Below the pieces are notes generated by a model, which did not search any database, had not been told where the DNA came from, and worked only from the letters and a program-made list of their open reading frames with translations. Source: Gp6-AA40 sp036274155 (GTDB taxonomy: Bacteria; Acidobacteriota; Vicinamibacteria; Vicinamibacterales; UBA2999). Taken from it: a stretch of DNA of 40,582 nucleotides. This document shows positions 8,190 through 16,535 of the stretch, piece by piece. The position numbers and the translations under genes were made by a program. Positions within the stretch are counted from its first letter, which is position 1, and every line of letters begins with the position of its first letter. The stretch lies in contig DASUGH010000128.1 of assembly GCA_036274155.1 (NCBI GenBank), positions 1 through 40,582 of the forward strand. Direction: 5' to 3'.

Positions 8190-9206
8190 ATGAGCGTCCT
8201 GATTGACCGCGGCTTTCTCCACGTGTTGCTGCTCGCGACGGCGGTTCCAGCGTTCGCGCAGCAAACGACCTGGAAAGATTCCTCACCGCACCGGGTAGAG
8301 CTCGTCGCTGTGGACGGAGGCGTGCAGCTGGAGGTGCTGGATTGGCGGGGTTCAGGCCCGGCGCTCGTTCTGCTGGCCGGCCTCGGCGACACGGCGCACG
8401 TCTTCGATGACTTTGCACAGGCACTAATTCCGCGGCACCGCGTGGTCGGTGTGACACGGCGTGGATTCGGCCGTTCATCTCCGTCGCCGAGCGGCTACGG
8501 ATTCGCCCGCCTGGCTGAGGACGTCGCGCGCGTCATCGCCACTCTGGGCCTCGACAGGCCGCTCGTCATCGGCCACTCCTTCGCCGGGGAAGAAATGCAC
8601 CTGCTCGGCGCGCGCCATTCCGCGGCCATCTCCGGCCTGGTATACGTCGATGCGGCGTTCAACCGCGCGGACGATTTCGATGAGGACGACGAAGTCGAGC
8701 GAACGCTTCCGCCGCCGCCGGCCCCGGGACCGGCCGATCTGGCGTCGTTCGTCACGCTCCGCGCTTTTCTGCAGCGCACTCAGGGCGCCGTCGGCCCGGA
8801 CGCGCACCTTCGGTCCCGGTACGTCGCCAACGACAGCGGAGCCATCACCGGGCCGTGGATGCCCGATCCAACGACCCGTCAGGGATATACAAGCGAAATG
8901 CAGGCGGCGCGCAAACGATACGAGCCGGAACGGATTCGCGTGCCGGCGTTGGCCGTGTATGCGGTGCCGAAGGTCGTCGATGACCTGATGCGACCGTGGT
9001 ATGCGGCGGACGATCCCGCTGTCCGTGAGCGCGTACAGACGCTCTATCCACTAACCCGGGAACAGTTCTTCCGGCATAGAAAATGGTTCGAAGGTTTTGC
9101 GGAACGAGGGCGCGTCGAGGAGCTCGCCGGCCCTCATTATCTGCCGCTCACTCACCCACGCGAATTGGTCGCGCTGATCGAGGCGTTCGCTGAGTCGCTG
9201 CGCTGA
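8190..9206 (+). CDS. Secreted alpha/beta-fold hydrolase
   Basis: The 338-residue protein carries a signal peptide (1-23, ending AFAQ) and an alpha/beta hydrolase domain: LLAGLGDTAHVFDDFA (oxyanion region, about 61-76), the family motif GVTRRGFGRSS (87-97), and the nucleophile elbow GHSFAG with Ser130. The late His is probably His316 in GPHYLPL. A lid-like insertion with an acidic run (DDFDEDDEVE) and a Pro run lies at about 161-180. The substrate is not predictable. AGAGGG precedes the ATG. The gene follows the 191-bp inverted-repeat element by 19 bases, so its promoter may lie in or be affected by the element. Confidence 0.88.
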   Translation: MSVLIDRGFLHVLLLATAVPAFAQQTTWKDSSPHRVELVAVDGGVQLEVLDWRGSGPALVLLAGLGDTAHVFDDFAQALIPRHRVVGVTRRGFGRSSPSPSGYGFARLAEDVARVIATLGLDRPLVIGHSFAGEEMHLLGARHSAAISGLVYVDAAFNRADDFDEDDEVERTLPPPPAPGPADLASFVTLRAFLQRTQGAVGPDAHLRSRYVANDSGAITGPWMPDPTTRQGYTSEMQAARKRYEPERIRVPALAVYAVPKVVDDLMRPWYAADDPAVRERVQTLYPLTREQFFRHRKWFEGFAERGRVEELAGPHYLPLTHPRELVALIEAFAESLR

Positions 9207-9377
9207 CGGTTCAGGAATCGTTTCCATCAACATCACGGGGCACGAACGGTCCGAGGCGGCGCCTCACCGGCAACAGCAGACCGCGACCGGGCCCCCGGAC
9301 CGGATGCATTTCAGCGTCGGCGACGCCTGTACGGACGTGAGCACCCCGAGCGTTTGTACACGTTAGAGGGGGTCGCC

Positions 9378-10145
9378 ATGATCGCACGTGTTCACAAGGG
9401 AGCCAGCCCCAGGACTTCCTGGCCGGCACGACGGCGCCTTCGGGCCGCGCCGTTGGTTACCGCAGCTGCTTTCGTTGCGAGTGTCGCTGCCTGCGGAACG
9501 GATGGGCCGGCGCCCACGCCCATTCAGAAAGGATCAGACGAGCAGAGGTTCGGGTTGAGAGGCACGGTCATGGATTGGACGGTGCCGGGCGCGCCGCGGC
9601 CCGTTCCATACCTGCGCCTGCAAGTGCGCGCGATGGGTCCGACGGGCGGCGCGGTTAACGGCGAGGATCTCCCCGACGTCGTAACCGATGAGAACGGGCA
9701 TTACGAGATCACGGCGACGACACAGCGCTTTCTCTTCTTCCGGACAGCCCCCGACGCCGATTACAAGTTCCTGTGTCCTTTCTACCCGCTCCCGGTTCTG
9801 CCGATTGACCGTCCCCGATCAGACCTTCCGGTCGTTCAGGTGTCGTGGTCGGGCGACACACCGGTTGGTCTGTTTATTCAGGCGTTTGGAGTGGTGTCTG
9901 AGCGGGTCGACGGACAGATGCGTCCAGTCGCAGGCGCGACAGTGATGTTCGAAAGCGGCCAGCAGGATCCGCCAGGTACGACGAGTGACTCAGGCTTTTA
10001 CGGGCTCTGCTCCGTCGTCGGGGCTGATCAGACTCGAACGGTCACCGCTCGTAAGGATGGCTATCGCACGGTGTCACGCGAGTTCATCCGATGGTCCACC
10101 GATCCCAACCCCACACGCATCGACCTGGAAATGGTTCGTGATTGA
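9378..10145 (+). CDS. Lipoprotein with two carboxypeptidase-regulatory-like domains
   Basis: This 255-residue protein begins with a long basic n-region (RTSWPARRRLRAA), a hydrophobic segment and a lipobox near VASVAAC. Two beta-sandwich modules follow, each with the typical CarboxypepD_reg signature of a variable-region strand and a D-x-x-G-x-Y/F strand: LRGTVMDW...VTDENGHYEIT (about 55-115) and VAGATVMFESG...TTSDSGFYGL (about 180-240), the latter ending with VTARKDGYRTVSREF. Such proteins are surface-exposed and usually non-catalytic. The ATG at 9378 is preferred over TTG 9354 because GAGGGGG lies five bases upstream. Confidence 0.85.
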   Translation: MIARVHKGASPRTSWPARRRLRAAPLVTAAAFVASVAACGTDGPAPTPIQKGSDEQRFGLRGTVMDWTVPGAPRPVPYLRLQVRAMGPTGGAVNGEDLPDVVTDENGHYEITATTQRFLFFRTAPDADYKFLCPFYPLPVLPIDRPRSDLPVVQVSWSGDTPVGLFIQAFGVVSERVDGQMRPVAGATVMFESGQQDPPGTTSDSGFYGLCSVVGADQTRTVTARKDGYRTVSREFIRWSTDPNPTRIDLEMVRD

Positions 10146-10167
10146 GCTCCGGGCGCAATGTGACTCG

Positions 10168-12039
10168 CTACCTGTATTCGTCCACGTTCCTGGCCAGCAC
10201 ATCCAGCGGCACGTTGCCGCCAAGGACGAGGGTATCGTTGAACGCCTTGAGATCGAACTTCGCGACGAGCCTCGTGCGTGCCCGCTCACGGAGCCGGTTG
10301 ATCTCACTGTGGCCGACCTTGTAACCGCACGCCTGGCCTGGCCACGAGCAATAGCGATCGACTTCGCTCGCCACTTCCAGCGGGTTGGATCCGTTCACGT
10401 CCACGAAGAACTGCACCCCTTGTTCTCGCGTCCACTGCTTGGCATGGATACCGGTGTCGACGATCAGACGGCAGGCGCGGAACGCGAGCGACTGCAGATA
10501 GCCCAGCCGCCCGACTGGATCATCGTCGTAGGCGCCGAGCTCGTCGGCCAGCTGCTCGGCATAGAGTCCCCACCCCTCCGAGTAGACGTTGAACGCCAGC
10601 AGCTGCCGCACGAGCGGCATGCGTCGGGTGTATTCGCCCTGCCAGATGTGACCGGGAATGGATTCATGAAAGGTCAGGTCGGCAAGGCTGTACTTGCTGT
10701 GCAGGCTCGTCGTTCTGAGGTTGATCCAGTAGCGGCCGGGAATCGAGCCGTCGATCGACCCGGGACCGCCGTAGGCGCCGGGCGCGCCGGGCTCTTCCTC
10801 GGGCGGCAGCCGCTTCACTTCCATGCTGGGGTCGACCAGCGTGTTGAACGCGCGTGGCATCTGTGACCGGATCCAGTCGAGGCGATTCTGGATGAAGGCC
10901 ATGATCTCGGCGCGGCCCTTGTCACCTTCCGAAAACTGATAGCGAGGATCCCTGGCGAGCGCCTGCATTCGCGCACCCACCGTGCCTTGCGAGTAGCCGG
11001 CCGTTTTCAGGATGCCATCCATCTCACGATGGAGGCGATCCAGCTCGAGCCGGCCCAGCTCGTGGATCTCGTCGGGTGACATGGTCGTAGTGGTCGCGGC
11101 CTTCAGCGCCCACCGGTAGTACTCGTCACCCTGCCGTCGCGCCCACATCCCGGCATCCGTGCGGGCGACGGCCCGCTGTGCCTCCAGCTCGCGCACCTGC
11201 CGATCGAGCGCGGGTGCGATCTCCTGCGCCGCGATCGTGCGCGCGCGCCGGGCCCAGTCTCCGGGAATGGTCTTCGTGCGTCGTTCGATCGACTCGACGA
11301 GCGTCCCGCCTTCGCGTGCGCGCCTGGCCGACAGGCGCATCTGCCCGAGGGCTTTGTCGATCAGGAACACCGGCGGCACGAGGCCGGCGGCGCGTGCGGC
11401 GTGGATGCGACCGAGCTCGCCATCGAGCTGCCGGGCATACGACTGGAGTCGCGCGAGGTACGCCTCGGCATCGGCCGCGTTCTCGATGCGGTGCTCGGAG
11501 TCGAGAAACCGCGGTACATCGAGATAGGCACCCACGTTCTGAATGACGACGTACGGCGTGTTGCGCCAGCCGCCCACGGCCACGTCACCGTAGGGAAATG
11601 CCAACCCTTCGAGCGCCGTGGCATAGGCGCTTCGCACGACCTCGACGCTGGTGCGCGTGGCGTGAGAGAGCCGGGACGTGTCGAGCTGCCTGGCGCGCTC
11701 GAGGTCCTCACGCAGCTGATTGGCGATCCGCCGCTGTCCTTCGGCGGAGCGATCGCCGAGCTGGGACCTGAAGAGTGCTCTCGCGCCGGTATCGACGCCA
11801 AGCGAGGTGGCGCTCTCTGGCGCGAGGCGAAGGAGGTTGTCAGCGATCTGGTCGAGCAGGGCCTCCGCATTGGCGTCTGAACTGGCGGTCGACGCGGGCG
11901 CAGGTTCGCGAGTGCATCCAGTTATCAGAGGCCACGCCGCCGTGCATACGAGTGCGGCGATCGCGTCACGACGGTTCAGCGATGGGCCGTCACTGTTTGA
12001 AGCTGTCACGGTTCTTGAACTCGATCGTGATGGCTTCAT
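10168..12039 (-). CDS. DUF885-family lipoprotein, probable zinc-dependent peptidase
   Basis: The 623-residue protein belongs to the DUF885 family of predicted metal-dependent peptidases. HESIPGH at 458-464 and YSEGWGLYAEQL at 486-497 are its hallmark motifs; His458, His464 and Glu488 are likely metal ligands. The N-terminus has a twin-arginine motif (NRRDAI, 22-27), a hydrophobic segment and lipobox ITGC (Cys42), so it appears to be a Tat-exported lipoprotein. The ATG at 12039 makes the gene overlap the end of the upstream cupin gene by 50 bases; GTG 12009 is an alternative start, and neither has a clear ribosome-binding site. The overlap suggests translational coupling to the cupin gene. Confidence 0.9.
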   Translation of the reverse strand: MKPSRSSSRTVTASNSDGPSLNRRDAIAALVCTAAWPLITGCTREPAPASTASSDANAEALLDQIADNLLRLAPESATSLGVDTGARALFRSQLGDRSAEGQRRIANQLREDLERARQLDTSRLSHATRTSVEVVRSAYATALEGLAFPYGDVAVGGWRNTPYVVIQNVGAYLDVPRFLDSEHRIENAADAEAYLARLQSYARQLDGELGRIHAARAAGLVPPVFLIDKALGQMRLSARRAREGGTLVESIERRTKTIPGDWARRARTIAAQEIAPALDRQVRELEAQRAVARTDAGMWARRQGDEYYRWALKAATTTTMSPDEIHELGRLELDRLHREMDGILKTAGYSQGTVGARMQALARDPRYQFSEGDKGRAEIMAFIQNRLDWIRSQMPRAFNTLVDPSMEVKRLPPEEEPGAPGAYGGPGSIDGSIPGRYWINLRTTSLHSKYSLADLTFHESIPGHIWQGEYTRRMPLVRQLLAFNVYSEGWGLYAEQLADELGAYDDDPVGRLGYLQSLAFRACRLIVDTGIHAKQWTREQGVQFFVDVNGSNPLEVASEVDRYCSWPGQACGYKVGHSEINRLRERARTRLVAKFDLKAFNDTLVLGGNVPLDVLARNVDEYR

Positions 12040-12727
12040 TCACACTTTTCGCGTTGTTCGGGCTTTCGTGAGCCATGGCGTTGCCGCACGACGAGTCCCC
12101 CGCCTTGACTCCGGTTTCCATGTCGCGGATCTCCACGATGCAATACGCGAGATGCGCGTGCATCGGAGTCTTGACGCCTCCCGGCACCTTGATGCGGGCC
12201 AGGCGCACCACATCGTTCTCGAACTGGACGAAGTAGTGCGCCGGGTCCGCGTCGATTGGATCCGGCGCCTTGATTCGAGGGGGATAGACGAGGCTTCTCC
12301 CTGTCTGGAGATGATCGAACGTCTGCCTGTTCTTCAAATGAACCTGAACGAACTCGGTATCCTTCCCGACGTTCTCGGGAAGGTGGCTGTATGCGTCGCC
12401 GCACGACACGTCGCCCGGTCGGTATTCGTGCGTCCGCACCGCCCCCGTCGGCGACGTCGTCTTCAGTGTCGCGTCCTTGTAGAAGATCGCGCAGCCGGCC
12501 GGGTGACTGTGCATGACCGACCTGGCGCCGGCGGGAAACTTGACCCGGATGATCACGGCAACGTCGTTTTCATTCAGCACGGAATACCGCGCGGGGTCGG
12601 CGGCGACGGCGTCGGGAGGCGCCGCCTGAGCCGCGAGGAGCGTCGCGCCCGGCTCCGTGGTCCCGACGAACACCGACAACACCATCAACGTCACGACACC
12701 GAACAATGCTGCGGCAAGCCGTTTCAT
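11990..12727 (-). CDS. Secreted double-cupin-like protein
   Basis: The 245-residue product has a signal peptide (about 1-33) and two similar cupin-like repeats: about 45-135 with FPAGARSVMHSHPAGCAIFYKD, and about 160-240 with VPGGVKTPMHAHLAYCIVEIRD. Each repeat carries an M-H-x-H motif (His73/His75 and His190/His192) and a conserved Cys in the next strand (79, 196) plus one later (109, 214). The paired His suggest metal binding in both halves. The ATG 12727 has AGGAG eight bases upstream; the longer open frame reaching 13015 runs into the divergent gene and is not coding. The gene leads into the DUF885 gene and is divergent from the gene at 12876. Confidence 0.83.
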   Translation of the reverse strand: MKRLAAALFGVVTLMVLSVFVGTTEPGATLLAAQAAPPDAVAADPARYSVLNENDVAVIIRVKFPAGARSVMHSHPAGCAIFYKDATLKTTSPTGAVRTHEYRPGDVSCGDAYSHLPENVGKDTEFVQVHLKNRQTFDHLQTGRSLVYPPRIKAPDPIDADPAHYFVQFENDVVRLARIKVPGGVKTPMHAHLAYCIVEIRDMETGVKAGDSSCGNAMAHESPNNAKSVNEAITIEFKNRDSFKQ

Positions 12728-12742
12728 CAAGGTTTCTCCTGG

Positions 12743-12775
12743 GCGACTCCATTTGTACGCCGGGAAGAGAGTCGC
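12743..12775. promoter_or_regulatory. Inverted repeat in the divergent cupin/secreted-protein promoter region
   Basis: GCGACTC (12743-12749) and GAGTCGC (12769-12775) form a perfect 7-bp inverted repeat with a 19-base spacer. It lies between the cupin start (12727) and the divergent gene, so it could be a shared operator. No -10/-35 pair is clear. Confidence 0.35.
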
Positions 12776-12875
12776 TGCCAACCCAATTGGTGCGCCGCAG
12801 GCGAGCGACCGGGTCCCGCAGACCCTCTCACGACTCCCGTCCACATGGATTACGATGTCCGCCGTGAGCACATAT

Positions 12876-13775
12876 ATGTCGAAGCATCGTTGCCGGTTGG
12901 CTGCCACACTTGCCGCGTTCGCCGGGATTCTCGCCGCCCAGAGCGTCTCGCCGCCACCGGTGCACGCGCAGACGTGCGACCGTGCATGCCTGACGAGCAT
13001 GATGACGCAGTTCATCGATGCCCTCGTGGCGCACGATCCGTCGAAGCTGCCCCTCGCCGAGGGCGCCCGCTACACCGAGGATTCGCGCAACGCCAGGCTG
13101 GGCGACGGCATCTGGAAAAGCGTGACGGCGAACGGCGGATTCCGTCAGGACTACATCGACACGCGCAAGCAGGTCGCCGCCGCGCACGTGCTCCTGCGCG
13201 AAAACGAGACTCAGGTGCTCTATTCCGTGCTGCTCCATGTGGCGAACATGAAGATCGCCGGGATTGAAACGCTGGCGCAGCGTGTCGGCGGCACCGGGAA
13301 GTTCCAGCCCACGGAACTGGGCAAGCCTATCCGCGGCATGAACGACAAGGTGCCTCCGGGCCAGAAGCATTCACGCGAGGAGATGATCCGGATCGCGCTC
13401 ACCTATCCGGAAGGTCTGCGGGTCGGCAATTTCACCGACGGCGGCACGCCGTTCGCCGACGATGCCTATCGAGTCGAGAACGGCGTGATTACGGCTGACC
13501 AGAAGGATCCGCGGCGCCGCATGTACGAACAGAACATCATCGTCCACCCCGGCATCATCGCCAGCGTCGCCGCCGTGGACGAAGAGAATGGCACCGTGCT
13601 CTTGTGGATGAACTTCGGCCACACCGGAGATTCGTACGGCGTCGGCAATGCGCTGGTGACCTTCGAGGCGTTCAAGGTGTGGGGCGGCAAGATTCAGTCG
13701 GTCCTCGCGTTCTTCAAAGGCCTTCCGATTTCAACGGCTCGTTTCTGGCCGAGCTCGGATCCGGTCCGCAGGTAG
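12876..13775 (+). CDS. Secreted protein, DUF8021-like, function unknown
   Basis: The 299-residue product has a signal peptide (cleavage near VHAQ) followed by CDRACLTSMMTQFIDALVAHDPSKLPLA, GARYTEDSRNARLGDGIWKS and, near the end, ENGTVLLWMNFGH and VTFEAFKVWGGKIQ. This pattern (Cys-x-x-x-Cys start, a helix, then an NTF2-like curved sheet) recalls proteins annotated as DUF8021; I am not certain of the family number. No catalytic motif is seen. ATG 12876 is chosen for the compact signal peptide; ATG 12855 in frame is an alternative and neither has a strong ribosome-binding site. It is divergent from the cupin gene and 82 bases ahead of the permease gene. Confidence 0.8.
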   Translation: MSKHRCRLAATLAAFAGILAAQSVSPPPVHAQTCDRACLTSMMTQFIDALVAHDPSKLPLAEGARYTEDSRNARLGDGIWKSVTANGGFRQDYIDTRKQVAAAHVLLRENETQVLYSVLLHVANMKIAGIETLAQRVGGTGKFQPTELGKPIRGMNDKVPPGQKHSREEMIRIALTYPEGLRVGNFTDGGTPFADDAYRVENGVITADQKDPRRRMYEQNIIVHPGIIASVAAVDEENGTVLLWMNFGHTGDSYGVGNALVTFEAFKVWGGKIQSVLAFFKGLPISTARFWPSSDPVRR

Positions 13776-13857
13776 GAGCCGTGGCTCGTCGTCACTGAGC
13801 ACGATGACGCGGCACGGGTCCTGTTGACATTCCAAATGAGAGGCTGAGGGACACTCC

Positions 13858-16407
13858 ATGTTCGCGAAGCTGTGGAACCTGCTGCGTTATCAGCGGCTCG
13901 ATCGGGAACAGCGGGGCCTGCCGCCGCTCGAGACGCTGACGCGCGACGTCCGCCTGAGCATTCGTTCGATGCGGCGCACGCCGGCCCTCACGCTCGCTGT
14001 GCTCGGGACGCTGGCCATCGGCATCGGAGCGAACACAGCCATCTTCACCGTGATCAACGGCGTGCTGATCAAGCCGCTGCCCTATCCCGACGCCGACCGC
14101 CTGGTCTCGATCTCGCTCGCGTCGCACGTCATGCGGATCGCCGACCTGGAATCGGCCCCCTACGTGTACCTCACTCAGCGCGATCAGAGCCGCACCCTCG
14201 AGCGCGTCGGGTTATGGAACCTGCAGGCCGTGAACGTCAGCGGACGCGAGGCGCCCGAGCGCGCCATGACCCTGCGGGTGACGGCCGACATCCTGCCCGC
14301 GCTGGGCATCGACCCTCTGTTTGGCCGGTACTTCACGCCGGCCGATGACGAGCCGCGCCGCCGGCCGACTGCCGTGCTGATGTACGGCTACTGGCAGCGG
14401 TTGTTCGGGGGCGATCGGTCCGTGGTCGGGCAGACGGTCACCCTGGACGGGACGCCTCACGACATCATCGGCGTGATGCCGCGCCGGTTCCGATTCCTGG
14501 ATGAACGGAGTCTGGACCTGATCGTGCCGGTGCAGCTCGATCGCGCCCAGGTGTTCGCCGGCGGCTTCGGCTGGCCGAGCCTTGGCCGTCTGAAGCCGGG
14601 TGTGCCGATCGAACAGGCCGACGCGGACTTGGCTCGCCTGCTCCCGCTGGCAGCCGACGCCTTCCCGATCATGCCGGGGTTCACCAGGGCACAGCTCGAC
14701 GGCGGAAAGTGGGTGCCGGTAGTGCTGCCGCTCAAGCAGGACGTCGTGGGCGACGCCGGCAACACACTGTGGGTCGTCATGGGCACGCTTGGCCTGGTGC
14801 TGCTCGTGGCGTGCGCCAATGTGGCGAATCTGATCCTGGTCCGGACCGAGGGTCGCCAGCGAGAACTGGCGGTGCGTGCGGCTCTCGGCGCGAGCTGGAA
14901 ACGGCTTGCTCGCGGGCTGCTCACCGAGAGCATCGTGCTCGGCCTCGCGGGAGGCGCCGTGGGCGTTGCCGTTGCGTACGTCGGCTTGCGGGTCCTGCTG
15001 GCGCTGGGTTCGTCGACACTGCCACGCATGGACGAGATCGGGATCGACAGGACGGTGCTGCTCTTTGCGGGTGCCGTGTCCTTTCTCTCGGCGCTGCTCT
15101 TCGGCCTGCTGCCGGTGCTCCGGTACGCGAGACCGCAGCTCTCATCGGCGCTCCGCTCCGAGACACGCGGGGCCAGCGGGAGTCGCGAGCACCTGCGGGC
15201 GAGAGGCGTCCTGGTAGTCGTGCAGGTGGCCCTTGCGCTCGCGCTGCTCGTCAGCGCCGGACTGATGATCCGGACGTTCCGCGAGCTCGGACGCGTGGAA
15301 CCGGGGTTCACGCAACCCGACGCGATCCAGACGCTCCGCGTCACGATCCCGCCGTCGTCGCAGTCCGACGCAGAGCTGACCGCCCGCCGGCAACAGGCCA
15401 TTCTGGACGGCATCGCGGCGCTGCCCGGTGTCGAGTCGGCCGCCTACGCCTCGGAGCTTCCTCTGCAGTCTGGCGCCGGGTGGACGGACCTGCTCGTCAT
15501 GGGGAACGGCAGGATGTCAAAGGAAGGCGGCCTGCCCCAGAACCGCGCCTTCCACATGGTGTCGCCGGGCTTTTTCGCCACCATGGGCACGTCGCTGGTG
15601 GCGGGACGCGACTTCAGCTGGACCGACGTCTACGAGCGCCGCGCCGTCGCGATGATCTCGGAGGATCTCGCGCGGTCGGAATGGGGCAGCCCCACCGAGG
15701 CGCTCGGCAAGCCTCTGCGGGGCGGATCGAACCGCAACATCTGGCGGGAAGTCGTCGGTGTGGTCGGCAACGTGCACAACCGGGGCATGAGTGAGCCGGC
15801 CGGCGGGACGGTGTATCTTCCCGCGCTGACGGCCCTCGTCGCCGATCAGCCGCCGCTCGTCGCACGCTCGGTATCCTACGTGCTGCGCAGCGATCGCACC
15901 GGGACGCGCGGCTTCCTGTCCGACGTGCAGCGGGCCGTGTGGGCGGTCGATCCGGCATTGCCTCTGGCCGACGTGCGCACGATGGGCGACTACTACGACG
16001 ACTCGCTGGCGCGCACGTCGCTCACACTGGTGCTGCTCGGTGTTGCCGCTGCGATGGCGCTGCTGCTCGGTGTGATCGGCATCTACGGCGTGGTGTCGTA
16101 CGCAGTCTCGCAGCGGACGCGCGAAGTCGGCATCCGGCTGGCCCTGGGGGCGCCGCGCAGCGAGATCGGCGGGATGTTCCTGCGGCAGGGCCTTGCGCTG
16201 ACGCTGGTCGGCGTGGCATTGGGTCTGGCGGGAGCCGTCGGGCTCGCGCGATGGATGTCGGTGCTGCTCTACGGCGTCAGCCCGCTCGACCCTGCCACCT
16301 ACGCGGGCGTCTCCCTGATCCTGATCGCGACCACCCTGCTGGCCACCTACGTGCCTTCGCGCCGCGCGACGCGGCTCGATCCCAACATCGCGCTGCGGGT
16401 GGAGTAG
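13858..16407 (+). CDS. Orphan MacB/FtsX-type ABC transporter permease (ADOP-like)
   Basis: The 849-residue membrane protein holds two copies of the MacB periplasmic domain plus FtsX unit. The first transmembrane helix lies in LTLAVLGTLAIGIGANTAIF (about 43-62) after the coupling helix DVRLSIRSMRRTP. The first FtsX triad is around 300-430, a second periplasmic domain at about 470-700, and three more helices at the C-terminus with TREVGIRLALGAPRSEI. This matches the 'acidobacterial duplicated orphan permease' (ADOP) group, found in many copies in Acidobacteriota and usually without an adjacent ATPase; none is adjacent here. Probable role: export or mechanotransmission with an ATPase encoded elsewhere. 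AGGGAC lies near the ATG. Confidence 0.93.
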   Translation: MFAKLWNLLRYQRLDREQRGLPPLETLTRDVRLSIRSMRRTPALTLAVLGTLAIGIGANTAIFTVINGVLIKPLPYPDADRLVSISLASHVMRIADLESAPYVYLTQRDQSRTLERVGLWNLQAVNVSGREAPERAMTLRVTADILPALGIDPLFGRYFTPADDEPRRRPTAVLMYGYWQRLFGGDRSVVGQTVTLDGTPHDIIGVMPRRFRFLDERSLDLIVPVQLDRAQVFAGGFGWPSLGRLKPGVPIEQADADLARLLPLAADAFPIMPGFTRAQLDGGKWVPVVLPLKQDVVGDAGNTLWVVMGTLGLVLLVACANVANLILVRTEGRQRELAVRAALGASWKRLARGLLTESIVLGLAGGAVGVAVAYVGLRVLLALGSSTLPRMDEIGIDRTVLLFAGAVSFLSALLFGLLPVLRYARPQLSSALRSETRGASGSREHLRARGVLVVVQVALALALLVSAGLMIRTFRELGRVEPGFTQPDAIQTLRVTIPPSSQSDAELTARRQQAILDGIAALPGVESAAYASELPLQSGAGWTDLLVMGNGRMSKEGGLPQNRAFHMVSPGFFATMGTSLVAGRDFSWTDVYERRAVAMISEDLARSEWGSPTEALGKPLRGGSNRNIWREVVGVVGNVHNRGMSEPAGGTVYLPALTALVADQPPLVARSVSYVLRSDRTGTRGFLSDVQRAVWAVDPALPLADVRTMGDYYDDSLARTSLTLVLLGVAAAMALLLGVIGIYGVVSYAVSQRTREVGIRLALGAPRSEIGGMFLRQGLALTLVGVALGLAGAVGLARWMSVLLYGVSPLDPATYAGVSLILIATTLLATYVPSRRATRLDPNIALRVE

Positions 16408-16408
16408 G

Positions 16409-16520
16409 TAGCAGGCCGTGGTGAAATCCCATCGGCCTGCGAGGCACGGAGAATTCCGCCACTGAGGCACAGAGGGCACAGAGAAAACTATAGAAATCTC
16501 TGTGGTCTCGGGTGCTGCAT
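16409..16520 (-). repeat. Dispersed CACAGAG repeat, copy A (truncated)
   Basis: This is the shortest of three related repeats; the others are at 24331-24526 and 29041-29200, in the opposite orientation. It starts with a terminal hairpin (GCAGGCCG 16411-16418 with CGGCCTGC 16433-16440) and then has the CACAGAGGGCACAGAG segment and AAATCTCTGTGGTCTC. The second terminal hairpin is missing. It begins one base after the stop of the permease gene and reaches almost to the start of the TPM gene, filling that gap. Confidence 0.85.
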
Positions 16521-16535
16521 TAGCATGTCAGCAAC

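Noticed and set aside
7989..8264. A 91-codon minus-strand frame with a counterpart around 34.3 kb
   Set aside because: The similarity (RGQASLVGRLHRDSHP versus RGQAPLVGHLHRDSHP) comes from the dispersed DNA repeat, not from a protein gene.
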